From Collinsella sp. (lineage in GTDB: Bacteria > Actinomycetota > Coriobacteriia > Coriobacteriales > Coriobacteriaceae): a stretch of 64,000 bases of DNA. Location: assembly GCA_019413925.1 (NCBI GenBank), contig DXMY01000018.1, forward strand, positions 62,001-126,000, given 5' to 3'. Positions 53,026 through 62,182 of the stretch are shown here, piece by piece. Both the position numbers and the translations under genes were made by a program. The first letter of the stretch is position 1. Each line of letters begins with the position of its first letter. A model generated the notes under the pieces. That model searched no databases. It saw only the letters and a list, made by a program, of their open reading frames with translations, and had not been told where the DNA came from.

Positions 53026-54381
53026 TTAGTCCTCGTCTTCTTGGTCTGTGGGAAGGCCCGCGGGCGTGAGCCCCAAGATCTCATCGGCTTGGTCGGCGTC
53101 TTCCAGCGCGTCGATGTCCTTGAGCTTGCGCTCCATGACGTTGGTGCGCGTGGTAATGATGCCCTCGACCGTTTTGCCCGCGGTCTCGATCTGCTGCTGG
53201 GCGCGGCGCAGCGCCTTTTGATAGCGCGGCAGCTCGGCCTTGACAGCGGAGAGCACGCGCAGTACATCGTCGGTGCGTTTTTGCAGCTTAAACGTTTGGT
53301 AACTCATCTGCAGGCTGTTGAGAATGGCCGCCATGGTGCTAGGGCCGGCAACGTTGACATGATAGTCGCGGCCCAGGGTCTCGATAAGCCCGGGGCGGCT
53401 GACGACCTCAGCGTACAGCCCCTCAAACGGAACGAACATAATGCCAAAGTTGGTGGTCGCGGGCACGCTCAGGTACTTCTCGCAAATGTCCTTTGCCTCG
53501 CGCTTCACCATCATATCGAGCGTCTTGCGTGCGGCGGCGACGACCTCAGCGTCGCCCGACTCCTGGGCGTCGAGCAGATGCTCATATGCGTCGCCCGGAA
53601 ACTTGGAGTCAATCGGCAGCAGCACGGGGTCGCCCTCGTCCACCGGCAGCTTGACGGCAAACTCAACGCGCTCCGAGGCGCCGGGCTTGGTGGCGACGTT
53701 TTCCAGATACTGGTCGGGTGTAAGGATGTCCGCCAGAATTGCACCCAGCTGCACCTCGCCCAAAATGCCACGCGCCTTCACGTTGCCCAGCACGCGCTTA
53801 AGGTCGCCCACGCCGGTAGCGATGGACTGCATGTCGCCTAGGCCCTTGTACACGGCCTCGAGCTGGTCGCTCACCTGCTTAAACGATGCCGACAGGCGAT
53901 CGTTGAGCGTGCGAGAGAGCTTCTCGTCCACCGTCGCGCGCATCTGATCGAGCTGCACGTTGTTGTCTTTGCGGATGGCGCCCAGCTGAGCATCGACCGT
54001 CTCGCGCACCTTGTCCAGGCGATGCTCGATGCCCTCGCGATTGGCGCCGAGCTGTTGGGCCGTCTCACGGCGCAGGTCATCCATCCGGTCACCAGCTTGC
54101 GAGAACTCGCGTGCGATGGCCAGGTAACGTTGCTGCTCCACGGCCGCATCGGTCGTCTGCTGCTGCGCGATGGCATTAGCCGTGCGGCGTGTTTCGGCCA
54201 GCGCGACGTTCAGGGCATCGAGCGCGTTGTTGGCCTGCTCGAGTGCTGCCAGCGTTTCCGCGCTACTGTCGCCACGCTCCCGCAACTCGGCACGAAGGCC
54301 CTTGAGCTGCAGGGCACAGGCCGCAGCGACCCCCACCGCCACCAAAGCAATCACAATAAGTGCAATATCAATTGCAGACAT
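53026..54381 (-). CDS. rmuC: RmuC family protein
   Basis: 451 aa from MSAIDIALIVIALVA. N-terminal membrane anchor (about 5-25), a long coiled-coil (30-190) and the conserved RmuC core (GNVKARGILGEVQLGAIL, then SKFPGDAYEHL). The core belongs to the PD-(D/E)XK-like group. It is thought to limit inversion between repeats. Alone in its transcript. Confidence 0.9.
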   Translation of the reverse strand: MSAIDIALIVIALVAVGVAAACALQLKGLRAELRERGDSSAETLAALEQANNALDALNVALAETRRTANAIAQQQTTDAAVEQQRYLAIAREFSQAGDRMDDLRRETAQQLGANREGIEHRLDKVRETVDAQLGAIRKDNNVQLDQMRATVDEKLSRTLNDRLSASFKQVSDQLEAVYKGLGDMQSIATGVGDLKRVLGNVKARGILGEVQLGAILADILTPDQYLENVATKPGASERVEFAVKLPVDEGDPVLLPIDSKFPGDAYEHLLDAQESGDAEVVAAARKTLDMMVKREAKDICEKYLSVPATTNFGIMFVPFEGLYAEVVSRPGLIETLGRDYHVNVAGPSTMAAILNSLQMSYQTFKLQKRTDDVLRVLSAVKAELPRYQKALRRAQQQIETAGKTVEGIITTRTNVMERKLKDIDALEDADQADEILGLTPAGLPTDQEDED

Positions 54382-54505
54382 AAACTCCGCCCAACAAACC
54401 CAATCGATCATCAATCAAAACCGCGATCAATCTTACCCCGCCACACACACGGATCACTCACTGCCTTGCAGACAAATTTCTCTTAGAGCCGCGGACGCTA
54501 AAACG

Positions 54506-54940
54506 CTAGCTCTCCCAGCCGGCGCGGATGGTTGTTATGACGTCACCCAGGCGCTGGCCCAGGGCCGCTAGATGTTGGAGCACCTCGTTGGGCGATGCAC
54601 CGTTGAGGATGCACGTGAGGGCATACGACGCCAGAAAGATGGCCGCAAGCCCCAACGGGACGAGCACGATCATCGCCAAGGTGCGCAGGCGCTGGCCCAC
54701 GCGGCGACGACGCGCACGACGCTTGTCGAACGCGAGCTCCTGCGCATATGAATCTTGCTGTACGGAATAGGCCTCTGGTGCCGATTCGCACCCGGGCACA
54801 GCTGCAGGTACAGCAGCGGGCACGACATTTTGCGCAAAGGGCTGGACTGCCGCCCCTTGCATTTGTATCTCCATGAGTCGTTGCTGCTGACGCAGCATGC
54901 GCTCAGCTTGTTGCTGCGGAGTCTCAAGAAACAGATCCAT
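54506..54940 (-). CDS. Small single-pass membrane protein, unknown
   Basis: 144 aa from MDLFLETPQQQAERML (GGAGG five bases upstream). A Gln-rich N-terminal helix, a basic DKRRARRRRVGQRLR patch and one membrane helix (about 98-120) followed by a short helix. No recognised family. Confidence 0.55.
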   Translation of the reverse strand: MDLFLETPQQQAERMLRQQQRLMEIQMQGAAVQPFAQNVVPAAVPAAVPGCESAPEAYSVQQDSYAQELAFDKRRARRRRVGQRLRTLAMIVLVPLGLAAIFLASYALTCILNGASPNEVLQHLAALGQRLGDVITTIRAGWES

Positions 54941-55191
54941 GCTGGCCTCCAAAATCGGAGCATTCGACGCTTACGACCAGCATCCCGCACCGCCATGACC
55001 GCGACAACGCAATCGCCGGCAATAGCCACAAAGTTTCTTTTGCTCAAAAGCTGTCGAAAAGCTCAACAACTCCCCTACCAGCACTTTCTCTGAGCTTTTT
55101 TCGCCAACAATCTTTTGGCCTTCCGCCCTTACGCCAACTGACCAAAATCTAACCAATAGCTTGACGAAAATTGTGGAGACCGGGACCCCAC
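54941..55191. other. Intergenic stretch beyond the membrane protein gene
   Basis: AT-richer than the surroundings, with small hairpins such as GTGGAGACC/GGGACCCCAC at about 55173-55191. No gene recognised. Confidence 0.45.
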
Positions 55192-55222
55192 AAAAACGTG
55201 CCGTCCCAAAAAGGGGCGGCAC
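55192..55222 (-). terminator. Probable rubrerythrin terminator
   Basis: Minus-strand GTGCCGCCCC, five-T loop, GGGACGGCAC, then T5. It lies beyond inverted repeat L6, about 170 bp after the rubrerythrin stop. Confidence 0.65.
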
Positions 55223-55272
55223 ACAACCTTTAATATCAGCTTTTCTGTAGCGAGCACGCAACGACCCGAAGC

Positions 55273-55372
55273 CGGAGCGCAGGGCGGGAGGCCGGATCGT
55301 CTTCCCTCAACGCGACCCTGCGGAGCCGTGAGCGGGGAGGGAAGGCGATCCGGCCTCCCGCCCTGCGCTCCG
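55273..55372. repeat. Long inverted repeat L6 (GC-rich)
   Basis: 36-bp arms (55273-55308 and 55337-55372) differing at a single position, around a 28-bp loop. It begins 20 bp after the rubrerythrin stop. GC-rich throughout, unlike L1-L5. Confidence 0.92.
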
Positions 55373-55391
55373 CAGCAGCCAGCGCCAAGCG

Positions 55392-55931
55392 CTAGTAGTT
55401 CACCACCTGCTCCTCAAAGTACGCCTTCGGGTGGTTGCACACCGGGCACACCTCAGGCGCCTCGGCACCAACGTGCAGGTGCCCGCAGTTCAGGCACTTC
55501 CACACCTTTACGCCCTCGCGCTCAAACACCTCGCCCGACTCAATGCGCTCGACGAGCTTGTTGTAGCGCTCCTCATGAGCCTTCTCGACAGCAGCGACGC
55601 CGCGGAACTTCGCGGCGATCTCGGCAAAGCCCTCCTCCTCGGCGGTCTTGGCAAACTCGTCGTACATCTCGGTCCACTCGTAGTTCTCGCCCGCGGCGGC
55701 ATCGCGCAGGTTATCCAGAGTGCCGGGAACGGCGCCATCGTGCAGATACTTAAACCACAGCTTGGCGTGCTCGGACTCGTTACCCGCCGTCTCGGCAAAG
55801 ATATTCGAGATCTGAACGTAGCCGTCCTTTTTGGCCTTAGATGCATAGTAGCGATACTTGGTGTGCGCCTGGGACTCACCGGCAAAAGCGGTCTCAAGGT
55901 TCTTCTTGGTTTGGGAGCTCTCAAAATCCAT
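55392..55931 (-). CDS. Rubrerythrin
   Basis: 179 aa from MDFESSQTKKNLETAF. N-terminal ferritin-like diiron domain (GESQAHTKYRYYASKA, then NESEHAKLWFKYL and VEKAHEERYNKL) and C-terminal rubredoxin-like knuckles CLNCGH and CPVCNH. It reduces peroxide in anaerobes, with electrons from rubredoxin or NADH. Consistent with an anaerobic gut organism. Confidence 0.95.
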   Translation of the reverse strand: MDFESSQTKKNLETAFAGESQAHTKYRYYASKAKKDGYVQISNIFAETAGNESEHAKLWFKYLHDGAVPGTLDNLRDAAAGENYEWTEMYDEFAKTAEEEGFAEIAAKFRGVAAVEKAHEERYNKLVERIESGEVFEREGVKVWKCLNCGHLHVGAEAPEVCPVCNHPKAYFEEQVVNY

Positions 55932-56029
55932 AGGTGTACTTCCCTTCAATACATGCCGCCCATAGGCTTTGAGCGGCCTTATTTTATGGTACCCCCTGCC
56001 GAAAATCTAAACCTTAAAATTCGAGCGGG

Positions 56030-56935
56030 CTACACACTCAGCCAACGATCGTCCTCGGAGCGGCAAAAGCCCTCACGCTCCAGATCGGCTAGAATGCCCG
56101 CGACAAGCTCGCACTCGACCGGCCCGCGACCGGCTGCCGTCTCCATCTCGTTAACGCCCCCCACGGCGTCAGCAAGCGTAATCCCCGCCGGCTGGCCATC
56201 GCGCGCTGCCAGCAACATTCGCACGATATGCGCGCGCTTTTGGCGACGCGAGCCCTCAAACTTTGATTGACGGCTATAGCCCGCCGAGCGCCTGGACGGG
56301 TTGGGCAGCATCTTTTTAAGATACGCGCCGTAATCCAGCAACGCGTAATACCACGCGCGCGGCGTGTCGGCGTCGTCTTGAGGCACGGCAAAGGGGACAA
56401 TCTCGTCCGCCGTCGCACCGGGAGCCGCCGGGCAGGCCGCCTGAATCAGCGGCACCAGTTCGCGATCGGGAACAGCCGGCACATCGGGAAAGAAATGATG
56501 CAGAAAGACCGTGCGCACGTTGGTCTCCAGATACACACCTGGAAGATCGAACGCGAACGACCGAATGCCCTGCGCCGTCGCTGGCCCAATACCGGGCAGG
56601 GCGACCAGATCGCGCGTCTCGCGCGGGAACTTCCCGCCCCAGTCCTCTACTAGCTGCTGTGCAGCCCTATGAAGTGCTAGAGCACGACGGTTGTAGCCCA
56701 TGCCCTGCCAAGCGTCCAAAACGTCCGAGGGCGCCGCCTGCGCAAGTGCCTGCACAGTCGGAAAGCGGTCGAGCCACGCGGGCATACGCGTCTCCACACG
56801 CGGCACCTGCGTTTGCTGCAGCATAACCTCGGAAAGCCAAATAATGTACGGGTCGCGCGTGCGGCGCCACGGAAGGTCGCGATAGCGCAGGACCCCTTCC
56901 GAACGAATCATCGAACGAAAGGGGTCCTGAATCAT
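56030..56935 (-). CDS. MutY-like A/G-specific adenine glycosylase without Fe-S cluster
   Basis: 301 aa. N-terminal HhH-GPD core: WRRTRDPYIIWLSEVMLQQTQV carries the catalytic-type Glu, then LPGIGPATAQGIRSFAFD. In the catalytic loop the usual VDGNVxRV reads YLETNVRTVF, Glu in place of Asp. The four-Cys [4Fe-4S] loop is absent: only LDYGAYLKKMLPNPSRRS follows. The C-terminal 60 residues are a wHTH-like region rather than the MutT-like MutY domain. It follows the Rrf2 gene by 21 bp. Substrate specificity may differ from MutY. Confidence 0.75.
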   Translation of the reverse strand: MIQDPFRSMIRSEGVLRYRDLPWRRTRDPYIIWLSEVMLQQTQVPRVETRMPAWLDRFPTVQALAQAAPSDVLDAWQGMGYNRRALALHRAAQQLVEDWGGKFPRETRDLVALPGIGPATAQGIRSFAFDLPGVYLETNVRTVFLHHFFPDVPAVPDRELVPLIQAACPAAPGATADEIVPFAVPQDDADTPRAWYYALLDYGAYLKKMLPNPSRRSAGYSRQSKFEGSRRQKRAHIVRMLLAARDGQPAGITLADAVGGVNEMETAAGRGPVECELVAGILADLEREGFCRSEDDRWLSV

Positions 56936-56956
56936 GACAATGCTCCTTATGCGGCG

Positions 56957-57442
56957 CTATTCCTCCCGGCAAGCATACGCGCAGGCGGCGTACTCGGGAA
57001 ACGCATCGCGATCGGCGAACTTGGGATCGACGGCCGGGAACTGGCGATGGGCGACGATATCGCCGAGCGAAACGGAATCGAGATAGTCGCGCATCAGTGC
57101 CTGGGCTCCGGCCCACAGGGGATGATAGCAGCACGTGCCCATGCGCGCACAGTCGCCATCGGGCGCGGTGCAGTCGTTCATAACCATGGGGCCCTGAACG
57201 GCCTCTACAACCTGACGGATCGTGACATCGTCGGGGCTCACCTTAAGGCGCATGCCGCCGTGAACACCGCGCAGGCTTTCTACAATGCCGGCTTGAACCA
57301 GACCGTGCTGGATCGAACGGGCAAATGAATACGGAACATTGACCTCTTCGGCAGCAGTGCGAACAGACAGCAACCGCTCCGGCTCCTCGGCAAGCATCGC
57401 AAGCATGCGAAGGGCATAATCAGTCTTCCTCGATATGTCCAT
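56957..57442 (-). CDS. Rrf2 family transcriptional regulator
   Basis: 161 aa. wHTH (about 1-65: MDISRKTDYALRMLAML, VPYSFARSIQHGLVQAGIV), then NDCTAPDGDCARMGTCCYH at about 110-128, the Cys set that holds an Fe-S cluster in IscR and NsrR relatives. It may respond to iron-sulfur status, NO or oxidants. Operon partner of the MutY-like gene. Confidence 0.87.
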   Translation of the reverse strand: MDISRKTDYALRMLAMLAEEPERLLSVRTAAEEVNVPYSFARSIQHGLVQAGIVESLRGVHGGMRLKVSPDDVTIRQVVEAVQGPMVMNDCTAPDGDCARMGTCCYHPLWAGAQALMRDYLDSVSLGDIVAHRQFPAVDPKFADRDAFPEYAACAYACREE

Positions 57443-57749
57443 GTTTCCCCTTTCAAGGAATAGGAACAGCTCGAACGAGCTCCGGGGCCGAGCTTACGTC
57501 GAGACGTCAATGACCGTATGGACGCCCAAATAGCAAAACGGGTGTCCACTGAATGCCGCGTTTGAAGCCTCTTGCATCAAAAACGGCTCACAGTGCAATT
57601 CAGTATAACCTAGCCCCCTGCTTCGTTGAACAGGTGTTGCGCAACAAACGTCTTGTTTGAGCACATGTCTTAAACGGAGCTTGTCCGGGAATTGGAAGGA
57701 TTTGGTTTTGGGCGAAAGGTACCGATGGGATCAAGGTCCTATCAAACGC
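57443..57749. other. Intergenic region upstream of the Rrf2 gene
   Basis: Holds the Rrf2 promoter and a short GAGCTCGTTCGAGCT-type hairpin near 57471. No gene recognised. Confidence 0.5.
57602..57630 (-). promoter_or_regulatory. Promoter of the Rrf2 operon
   Basis: Minus-strand TTCAAC, 17 bp, TATACT; about 160 bp upstream of the start codon. Confidence 0.5.
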
Positions 57750-57778
57750 AAAAAGCCACGTCCTAAGACGTGGCTTTA
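57750..57778 (-). terminator. Terminator of tRNA-Asp
   Basis: Perfect AAAGCCACGTC/GACGTGGCTTT hairpin with a T-run on the minus strand, 8 bp after the tRNA 3' end. Confidence 0.85.
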
Positions 57779-57785
57779 ATTGCAT

Positions 57786-57863
<78 letters not shown>

Positions 57864-57909
57864 AGGCAGTCGTTCGCGTTTGTTTCCGCTCGCGTGCGCT
57901 GCGGGGATT

Positions 57910-57939
57910 AGTATACACAGAAGTCTGTCCGGTGCGCAA
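57910..57939 (-). promoter_or_regulatory. Promoter of tRNA-Asp
   Basis: Minus-strand TTGCGC and TATACT separated by 18 bp, 47 bp before the tRNA 5' end. Confidence 0.6.
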
Positions 57940-58087
57940 CAACTTTTTTGAAAAAATTTTTCGGACCCTCCCTGCCGTCACATTGTTCGAGCTGTTGTTG
58001 TTCCTCGCCGCTTCGCGGCTCGACGGCCCCGTTCTCCGTGGCGGGGTTGGTCTGATGGTTCTTGTTGGACTTCGACCTTTGGCTCAA

Positions 58088-58123
58088 AGAAAACGGGGGA
58101 TGCATTGTACATCCCCCGTTTTT
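58088..58123. terminator. Bidirectional terminator after the phosphoesterase gene
   Basis: Perfect AAAACGGGGGATG/CATCCCCCGTTTT hairpin with a T-run on either strand. Confidence 0.85.
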
Positions 58124-58130
58124 GTTGCGG

Positions 58131-58598
58131 TTAGTCCAAGTCAATAAACTTGGTGCTTATGATTTGGCCGTCTTTGACGAGCATTCTGGCCATGGTGGGG
58201 CCTCGGCTGCCTCTGGGGTAGCTGGCACTGCCCGGGTTGAGGACCAAGCAGCGGCCCACTTGGGCTTCTTTGGTTACGTGGGTGTGGCCGTTGATAGCTA
58301 CGTCTACGGATCCCACCGGGAGGTCTTCGCGGTAGTGGGCTACGGCGAATTTGAGGCCTTCGTAGGTAAAGAGCGCAAGACGGTCTACATCGGGGCCGTA
58401 GTCGCGGTAGTAATCGTTGTTGCCCAGTACGGCCCGCACAGGGGCGATGGTGCATAGGTGCTCGTAGTCCATCTCTGACGTGAGGTCGCCGGCGTGGATG
58501 ATCAGATCTGCGCCCTTGAGCTCGTCCAGAAGCGCGGGCGAAAGATAGCCGTGGGTGTCCGAGATGATGTCGATGCGCTTGGCGCTTGCACTGTTCAT
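58131..58598 (-). CDS. YfcE/MJ0936 family metallophosphoesterase
   Basis: 155 aa. All calcineurin-type motifs are present: ISDTHGYLS, IIHAGDLTSE, VLGNNDYY, INGHTH. Two metal ions are bound and phosphodiesters are cleaved. Cellular substrate unknown. Transcribed alone. Confidence 0.9.
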   Translation of the reverse strand: MNSASAKRIDIISDTHGYLSPALLDELKGADLIIHAGDLTSEMDYEHLCTIAPVRAVLGNNDYYRDYGPDVDRLALFTYEGLKFAVAHYREDLPVGSVDVAINGHTHVTKEAQVGRCLVLNPGSASYPRGSRGPTMARMLVKDGQIISTKFIDLD

Positions 58599-58638
58599 GG
58601 GATCCCTTCTGCAAAAAACGATTCGGCAGATACATACA

Positions 58639-58692
58639 AAAAAGGCCCCACGGCTCCGCAGACAATTGGTCTACAGGGCTGCGGGGCCAGTG
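58639..58692 (-). terminator. Terminator of the GT2-LytS-LytTR operon
   Basis: Minus-strand GGCCCCGCAGCCCTGTAGAC with a matching arm and T6 run, just after the response-regulator stop. Confidence 0.9.
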
Positions 58693-58694
58693 TG

Positions 58695-59411
58695 CTAGAG
58701 GCTCAGGGCCTTCTTGAGCGGCACAACGCGGCGGCGCGAGACCGGCACGCGTTCGTCGACGCCCGTAATGCCCAGTTGGATAGCGCCCGAGGGCACCGTC
58801 TCGACATCTGTGACGCACGCCAAGTTGACGATATAGCGGCGGTGAACACGGAAGAAGCCAAAGTCGCAGAGCTTGGCCTCAAACTGCGCCAGCGAGGTCG
58901 TCGACAAAAAACGATCATCGACGGTATAGATGCAGGAGTAATCGTCCTTGGCCATGATAAAGCGAATGTCGTCCACGGGAATGAGCACCTTGCGGCCGCC
59001 CTTTTCCACCGGGATACGCTCGATGGTCACCTTGCTGTCCGTAACCGGCTTGGCGCGTTGCATGACCTTCTCGATCGCGCGATCCAAGCGAGCTTCCTCA
59101 ACCGGCTTCATCAGATAATCGACGGCATCCACGTCGAATGCCTCGACCGCATGGTCACTATACGCAGTCACAAACACGATCGCCGGCGGATTTTTGAGCT
59201 TATGCAGCGCCTCGGCAAGTTGCAGGCCCGAGGCACCGGGCATCGAGATATCGAGAAACACGACATCCACGCGACTTTCCATAAGCATCTCGATGGCGGA
59301 GCGGACGCTCGACGCCTCCGTGATCGTGCCGATCTTGCCCGTTTGCTCGAGCAGGAAGCGAAGCTCCGAGCGAGCCGGCGCCTCATCATCCACAATCATC
59401 GCACGCAGCAT
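58695..59411 (-). CDS. LytTR-type response regulator
   Basis: 238 aa from MLRAMIVDDEAPARSE. Receiver domain with Asp54 in VVFLDISMPG and Lys in YLMKPVEE; C-terminal LytTR DNA-binding domain (about 130-235, FFRVHRRYIVNL). It pairs with the LytS-like kinase upstream. Targets unknown. Confidence 0.93.
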   Translation of the reverse strand: MLRAMIVDDEAPARSELRFLLEQTGKIGTITEASSVRSAIEMLMESRVDVVFLDISMPGASGLQLAEALHKLKNPPAIVFVTAYSDHAVEAFDVDAVDYLMKPVEEARLDRAIEKVMQRAKPVTDSKVTIERIPVEKGGRKVLIPVDDIRFIMAKDDYSCIYTVDDRFLSTTSLAQFEAKLCDFGFFRVHRRYIVNLACVTDVETVPSGAIQLGITGVDERVPVSRRRVVPLKKALSL

Positions 59412-59483
59412 AGGGATAAAACCTTTCGTCAACTAACTACGCCGGGCATCCGTCGCATGACGTTGAGCCCGTAGCCTTTTATT

Positions 59484-60827
59484 TTACTCTTGAATGTCAA
59501 AGATGCTCTCTGACAAATCAAGATGAAGGAGCACTTTGGTGCCCTTGCCCGGCGCCGATTCGACACGCGTATAGGAGTGCGGCCCATAAAAGCGATGGAT
59601 GCGCTCCGAAATATTGTGCATGGCCACACCGGCGCCGCCACCCTGGGGAGAGCTGGCGTCGGGACGGGCAGAGCGCTCGTCAAACAGTCTGGCGGCGGTA
59701 CCCTCATCCATGCCCACGCCATTATCGGCCACGGCAATCAAGATTGCATCCTCGCCGTCTTGGTGAACGGTCACGTCGATCCTCAGGGCGTCGTCATCGC
59801 CCATACCATGACGCACGGCGTTCTCGACAATCGGCTGGATCACGAACGCCGGCACCAGCGTATCTTCCACGTCCTCGGACACATCGAACGTCGCAAGCAC
59901 GCGGTCCTCGCCAAAGCGGGCCTTCTCAAAGGTAAGGTAGCGCTTGGTCTGTGCGACCTCGCGCGAGACCGGAATAAGCGATCCCGAGTTGTCGAGCGTG
60001 GCACGATAGAACGATGAGAACTCACGAAGCAGTTCGCGGGCCCGCAGCGGGTCGGTGCGCGTAAACGATGCAATGGTGTTCAGCGTGTTGAACAGGAAGT
60101 GCGGGTTAATCTGCGCCTGCAGTGCACGCACCTCGGCGCGCGCCGTGAGCTCCTTTTGCACCTCGAGCTCGTGGATGGCGAGCTGTGTGGACAAGATCTC
60201 GGCAAAGCCCGAGGCAAGCGCGTACTGGGTACGGTCGACGGCGCGCGGGGTCTTGTAGTAGAACTTGAGCGTACCGACGGTACGATCGCCCACCTTGATG
60301 GGGGCGATAATGCCGGCGGGGACTTGGTTGTGCGAGCCGTCCGAGCCCACGACATCCACCATACGGTTGAACGACTGCACGATGCCATGTTCGATAACGT
60401 AGCGTGTGGCAAGCGTGTGGATGGGAGTATCGGGCAGCAGTTTTTCCTCAAACTCGCCCGCGCAGGCAAGCACGTTGTCCTCGTCGGTGATGGCCACCGT
60501 CATGGCGCGCGTCTCGGGCAAAATGCGCCGGCACACCAAACGCGCCGACTCCTGCGTCAGACCGCCCTTAATGTCCTCGAGCATGGCCGAGGCCACCGAG
60601 AGCGTCTCCTCGGTGTACTGGGAGCGCACCGAATCGGGATTGAGCGTCAAAAAGATAAAGATGCACAGAAAGATGCACAGCAGCGCGCAGGCAATCACCG
60701 TGGCGATCGGCTCGATACCGGTCACCAAGGCGAAAATAAAGTACACCAGCACGCAAATGGCGCAGGCGACGGCAATGATGCGAAAGATTGATATTGAACT
60801 ATCGCGCTGGGCGCGGCGGTCGATCAT
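59484..60827 (-). CDS. LytS-type sensor histidine kinase
   Basis: 447 aa. Two N-terminal membrane helices (about 10-65), a GAF-like sensing region (about 75-225; it resembles LytS GAF domains) and the His_kinase domain LQAQINPHFLFNTLNTIASF, with ATPase region VADNGVGMDEG. The signal is unknown. Its start overlaps the end of the glycosyltransferase gene by 4 bp (ATGA), so the two are coupled in translation. Confidence 0.92.
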   Translation of the reverse strand: MIDRRAQRDSSISIFRIIAVACAICVLVYFIFALVTGIEPIATVIACALLCIFLCIFIFLTLNPDSVRSQYTEETLSVASAMLEDIKGGLTQESARLVCRRILPETRAMTVAITDEDNVLACAGEFEEKLLPDTPIHTLATRYVIEHGIVQSFNRMVDVVGSDGSHNQVPAGIIAPIKVGDRTVGTLKFYYKTPRAVDRTQYALASGFAEILSTQLAIHELEVQKELTARAEVRALQAQINPHFLFNTLNTIASFTRTDPLRARELLREFSSFYRATLDNSGSLIPVSREVAQTKRYLTFEKARFGEDRVLATFDVSEDVEDTLVPAFVIQPIVENAVRHGMGDDDALRIDVTVHQDGEDAILIAVADNGVGMDEGTAARLFDERSARPDASSPQGGGAGVAMHNISERIHRFYGPHSYTRVESAPGKGTKVLLHLDLSESIFDIQE

Positions 60828-62011
60828 TCGGCCCCCTCCAGGATACTGATCAGTTGTGCGTCACGCCAAAGCCCGTCCATGATCTTGGGCCAAAAGCTCT
60901 GGAAACGCAGATAGCTTGCAGCGTTTTGGCGCGCATAGGCCTTTGCCTCGTCGATACCATGGCGCCAGATGCGCAGGTAGCCCTCATGCTCGCGGGTAAA
61001 CACGCTGCGGACCATAGCGGTCTTGCGCACGCGGTCGTCGAGCTCGCGCGAAATCCACGGGCCCGGGTAGGGCATGAGCGATGCCGCCGTAACGGGGATG
61101 AGCTCCTTTTGATGCGCGGCGAACGTCAACTTGGCCCGTTCGTAGTACCAACGGTATACATCCTGCATAAAGCGCGGTGAGCGCTTTTCGGACTCCGGAG
61201 GCAGATGGCGCACGGTCCACTCGTTATCAAACCACACGTCGTAGCCAAACATACGCATGTTAAAGAGGTAATCCAAGTCCTCGCCGCGGGTGATAAACGG
61301 GTCAAAGGCCACACGCGTAAAGGCGCGGGCGTGCAGGGCCATCAGGCCGCCGCACACGTAGTTGGAGCGCGAGATGCGGGTTCCCGAGAGCGCCTTTTTC
61401 ATCCAACGGTTGAACTCGATGCGTTTGGTCCACCAACGATGGCAGATGCCCACCTTGTCCGTGGGCGCCAGCGGGGATCCGTCGCGATCGTAAAAGTAAC
61501 CGCTCTTGACCAAAATCGGCAGGCCCTGACGCGTCTGCTGGCCCAGCGCATAGGTCGCGCGCTTCATAAAGTCAGCGTCGATGACAGTCTCATCGTCATC
61601 CAAAAAGATAACCGCGTCATGCCCCAGCACAGCGGCACAGGCTAGCCCCATGTTGCGGATGGCGCCGTAGCCTCGCAGACTCACGCACTCGCCCGAACCC
61701 TTGGGTGCGATCTGAGCAACCCGGTCTGCGATGCGCGAGGCCTGGGTGTTGGTGACAACGGTGACCTTGAGCGTGGGATGCGCGTCGACAATCTCGTGCA
61801 CGCGCAGCGACACATCGGCTGTGGCAGAAACGGGACAGACCACCAAAAGGATGATGCGCGGGATGTCACGTACCTGCTCAAGCGAGGCCAGGCAGCGGTC
61901 GAGTTCGGGATTGTCGGCGTTGAGTCGTGTCGAATGGTCATAGGTGCCAGGAGCGTTTGCGCGAGCGTCATCGCCCGCCCAATACGTTGGAATCACGACC
62001 GTGGCGTTCAT
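60824..62011 (-). CDS. GT2 family glycosyltransferase
   Basis: 395 aa. GT-A fold: MNATVVIPTYWAGDDA, LRGYGAIRNMGLACAAV, then the metal site AVIFLDDDETVID near residue 145. No membrane helix. It adds sugar to an unknown acceptor. It is the first gene of the operon with the LytS/LytTR pair; that pairing of a glycosyltransferase with a two-component system is notable. Confidence 0.83.
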   Translation of the reverse strand: MNATVVIPTYWAGDDARANAPGTYDHSTRLNADNPELDRCLASLEQVRDIPRIILLVVCPVSATADVSLRVHEIVDAHPTLKVTVVTNTQASRIADRVAQIAPKGSGECVSLRGYGAIRNMGLACAAVLGHDAVIFLDDDETVIDADFMKRATYALGQQTRQGLPILVKSGYFYDRDGSPLAPTDKVGICHRWWTKRIEFNRWMKKALSGTRISRSNYVCGGLMALHARAFTRVAFDPFITRGEDLDYLFNMRMFGYDVWFDNEWTVRHLPPESEKRSPRFMQDVYRWYYERAKLTFAAHQKELIPVTAASLMPYPGPWISRELDDRVRKTAMVRSVFTREHEGYLRIWRHGIDEAKAYARQNAASYLRFQSFWPKIMDGLWRDAQLISILEGAE

Positions 62012-62032
62012 GCCTTACCCTCCCTGCAACAC

Positions 62033-62072
62033 AAAAACGGGACGCCGCCAAACACAGGCGACGCCCCGCGAC
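62033..62072 (-). terminator. Terminator of the UMF1 transporter gene
   Basis: Minus-strand CGGGGCGTCGCC and GGCGGCGTCCCG around TGTGTTT, followed by T5. Confidence 0.82.
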
Positions 62073-62182
62073 CTAGCTGACTCCATCATACCCACTTGGG
62101 CTAATCATTGTTCGAAAGTCAGAATGTTTATTGCGGATAACCCCAAAAGAGTATCGCGGCGGACGCAATTACCGGCAGGTTC

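Noticed and set aside
54960..55200. Possible small RNA near rubrerythrin
   Set aside because: Only weak hairpins; no promoter and terminator pair that would define an RNA gene.
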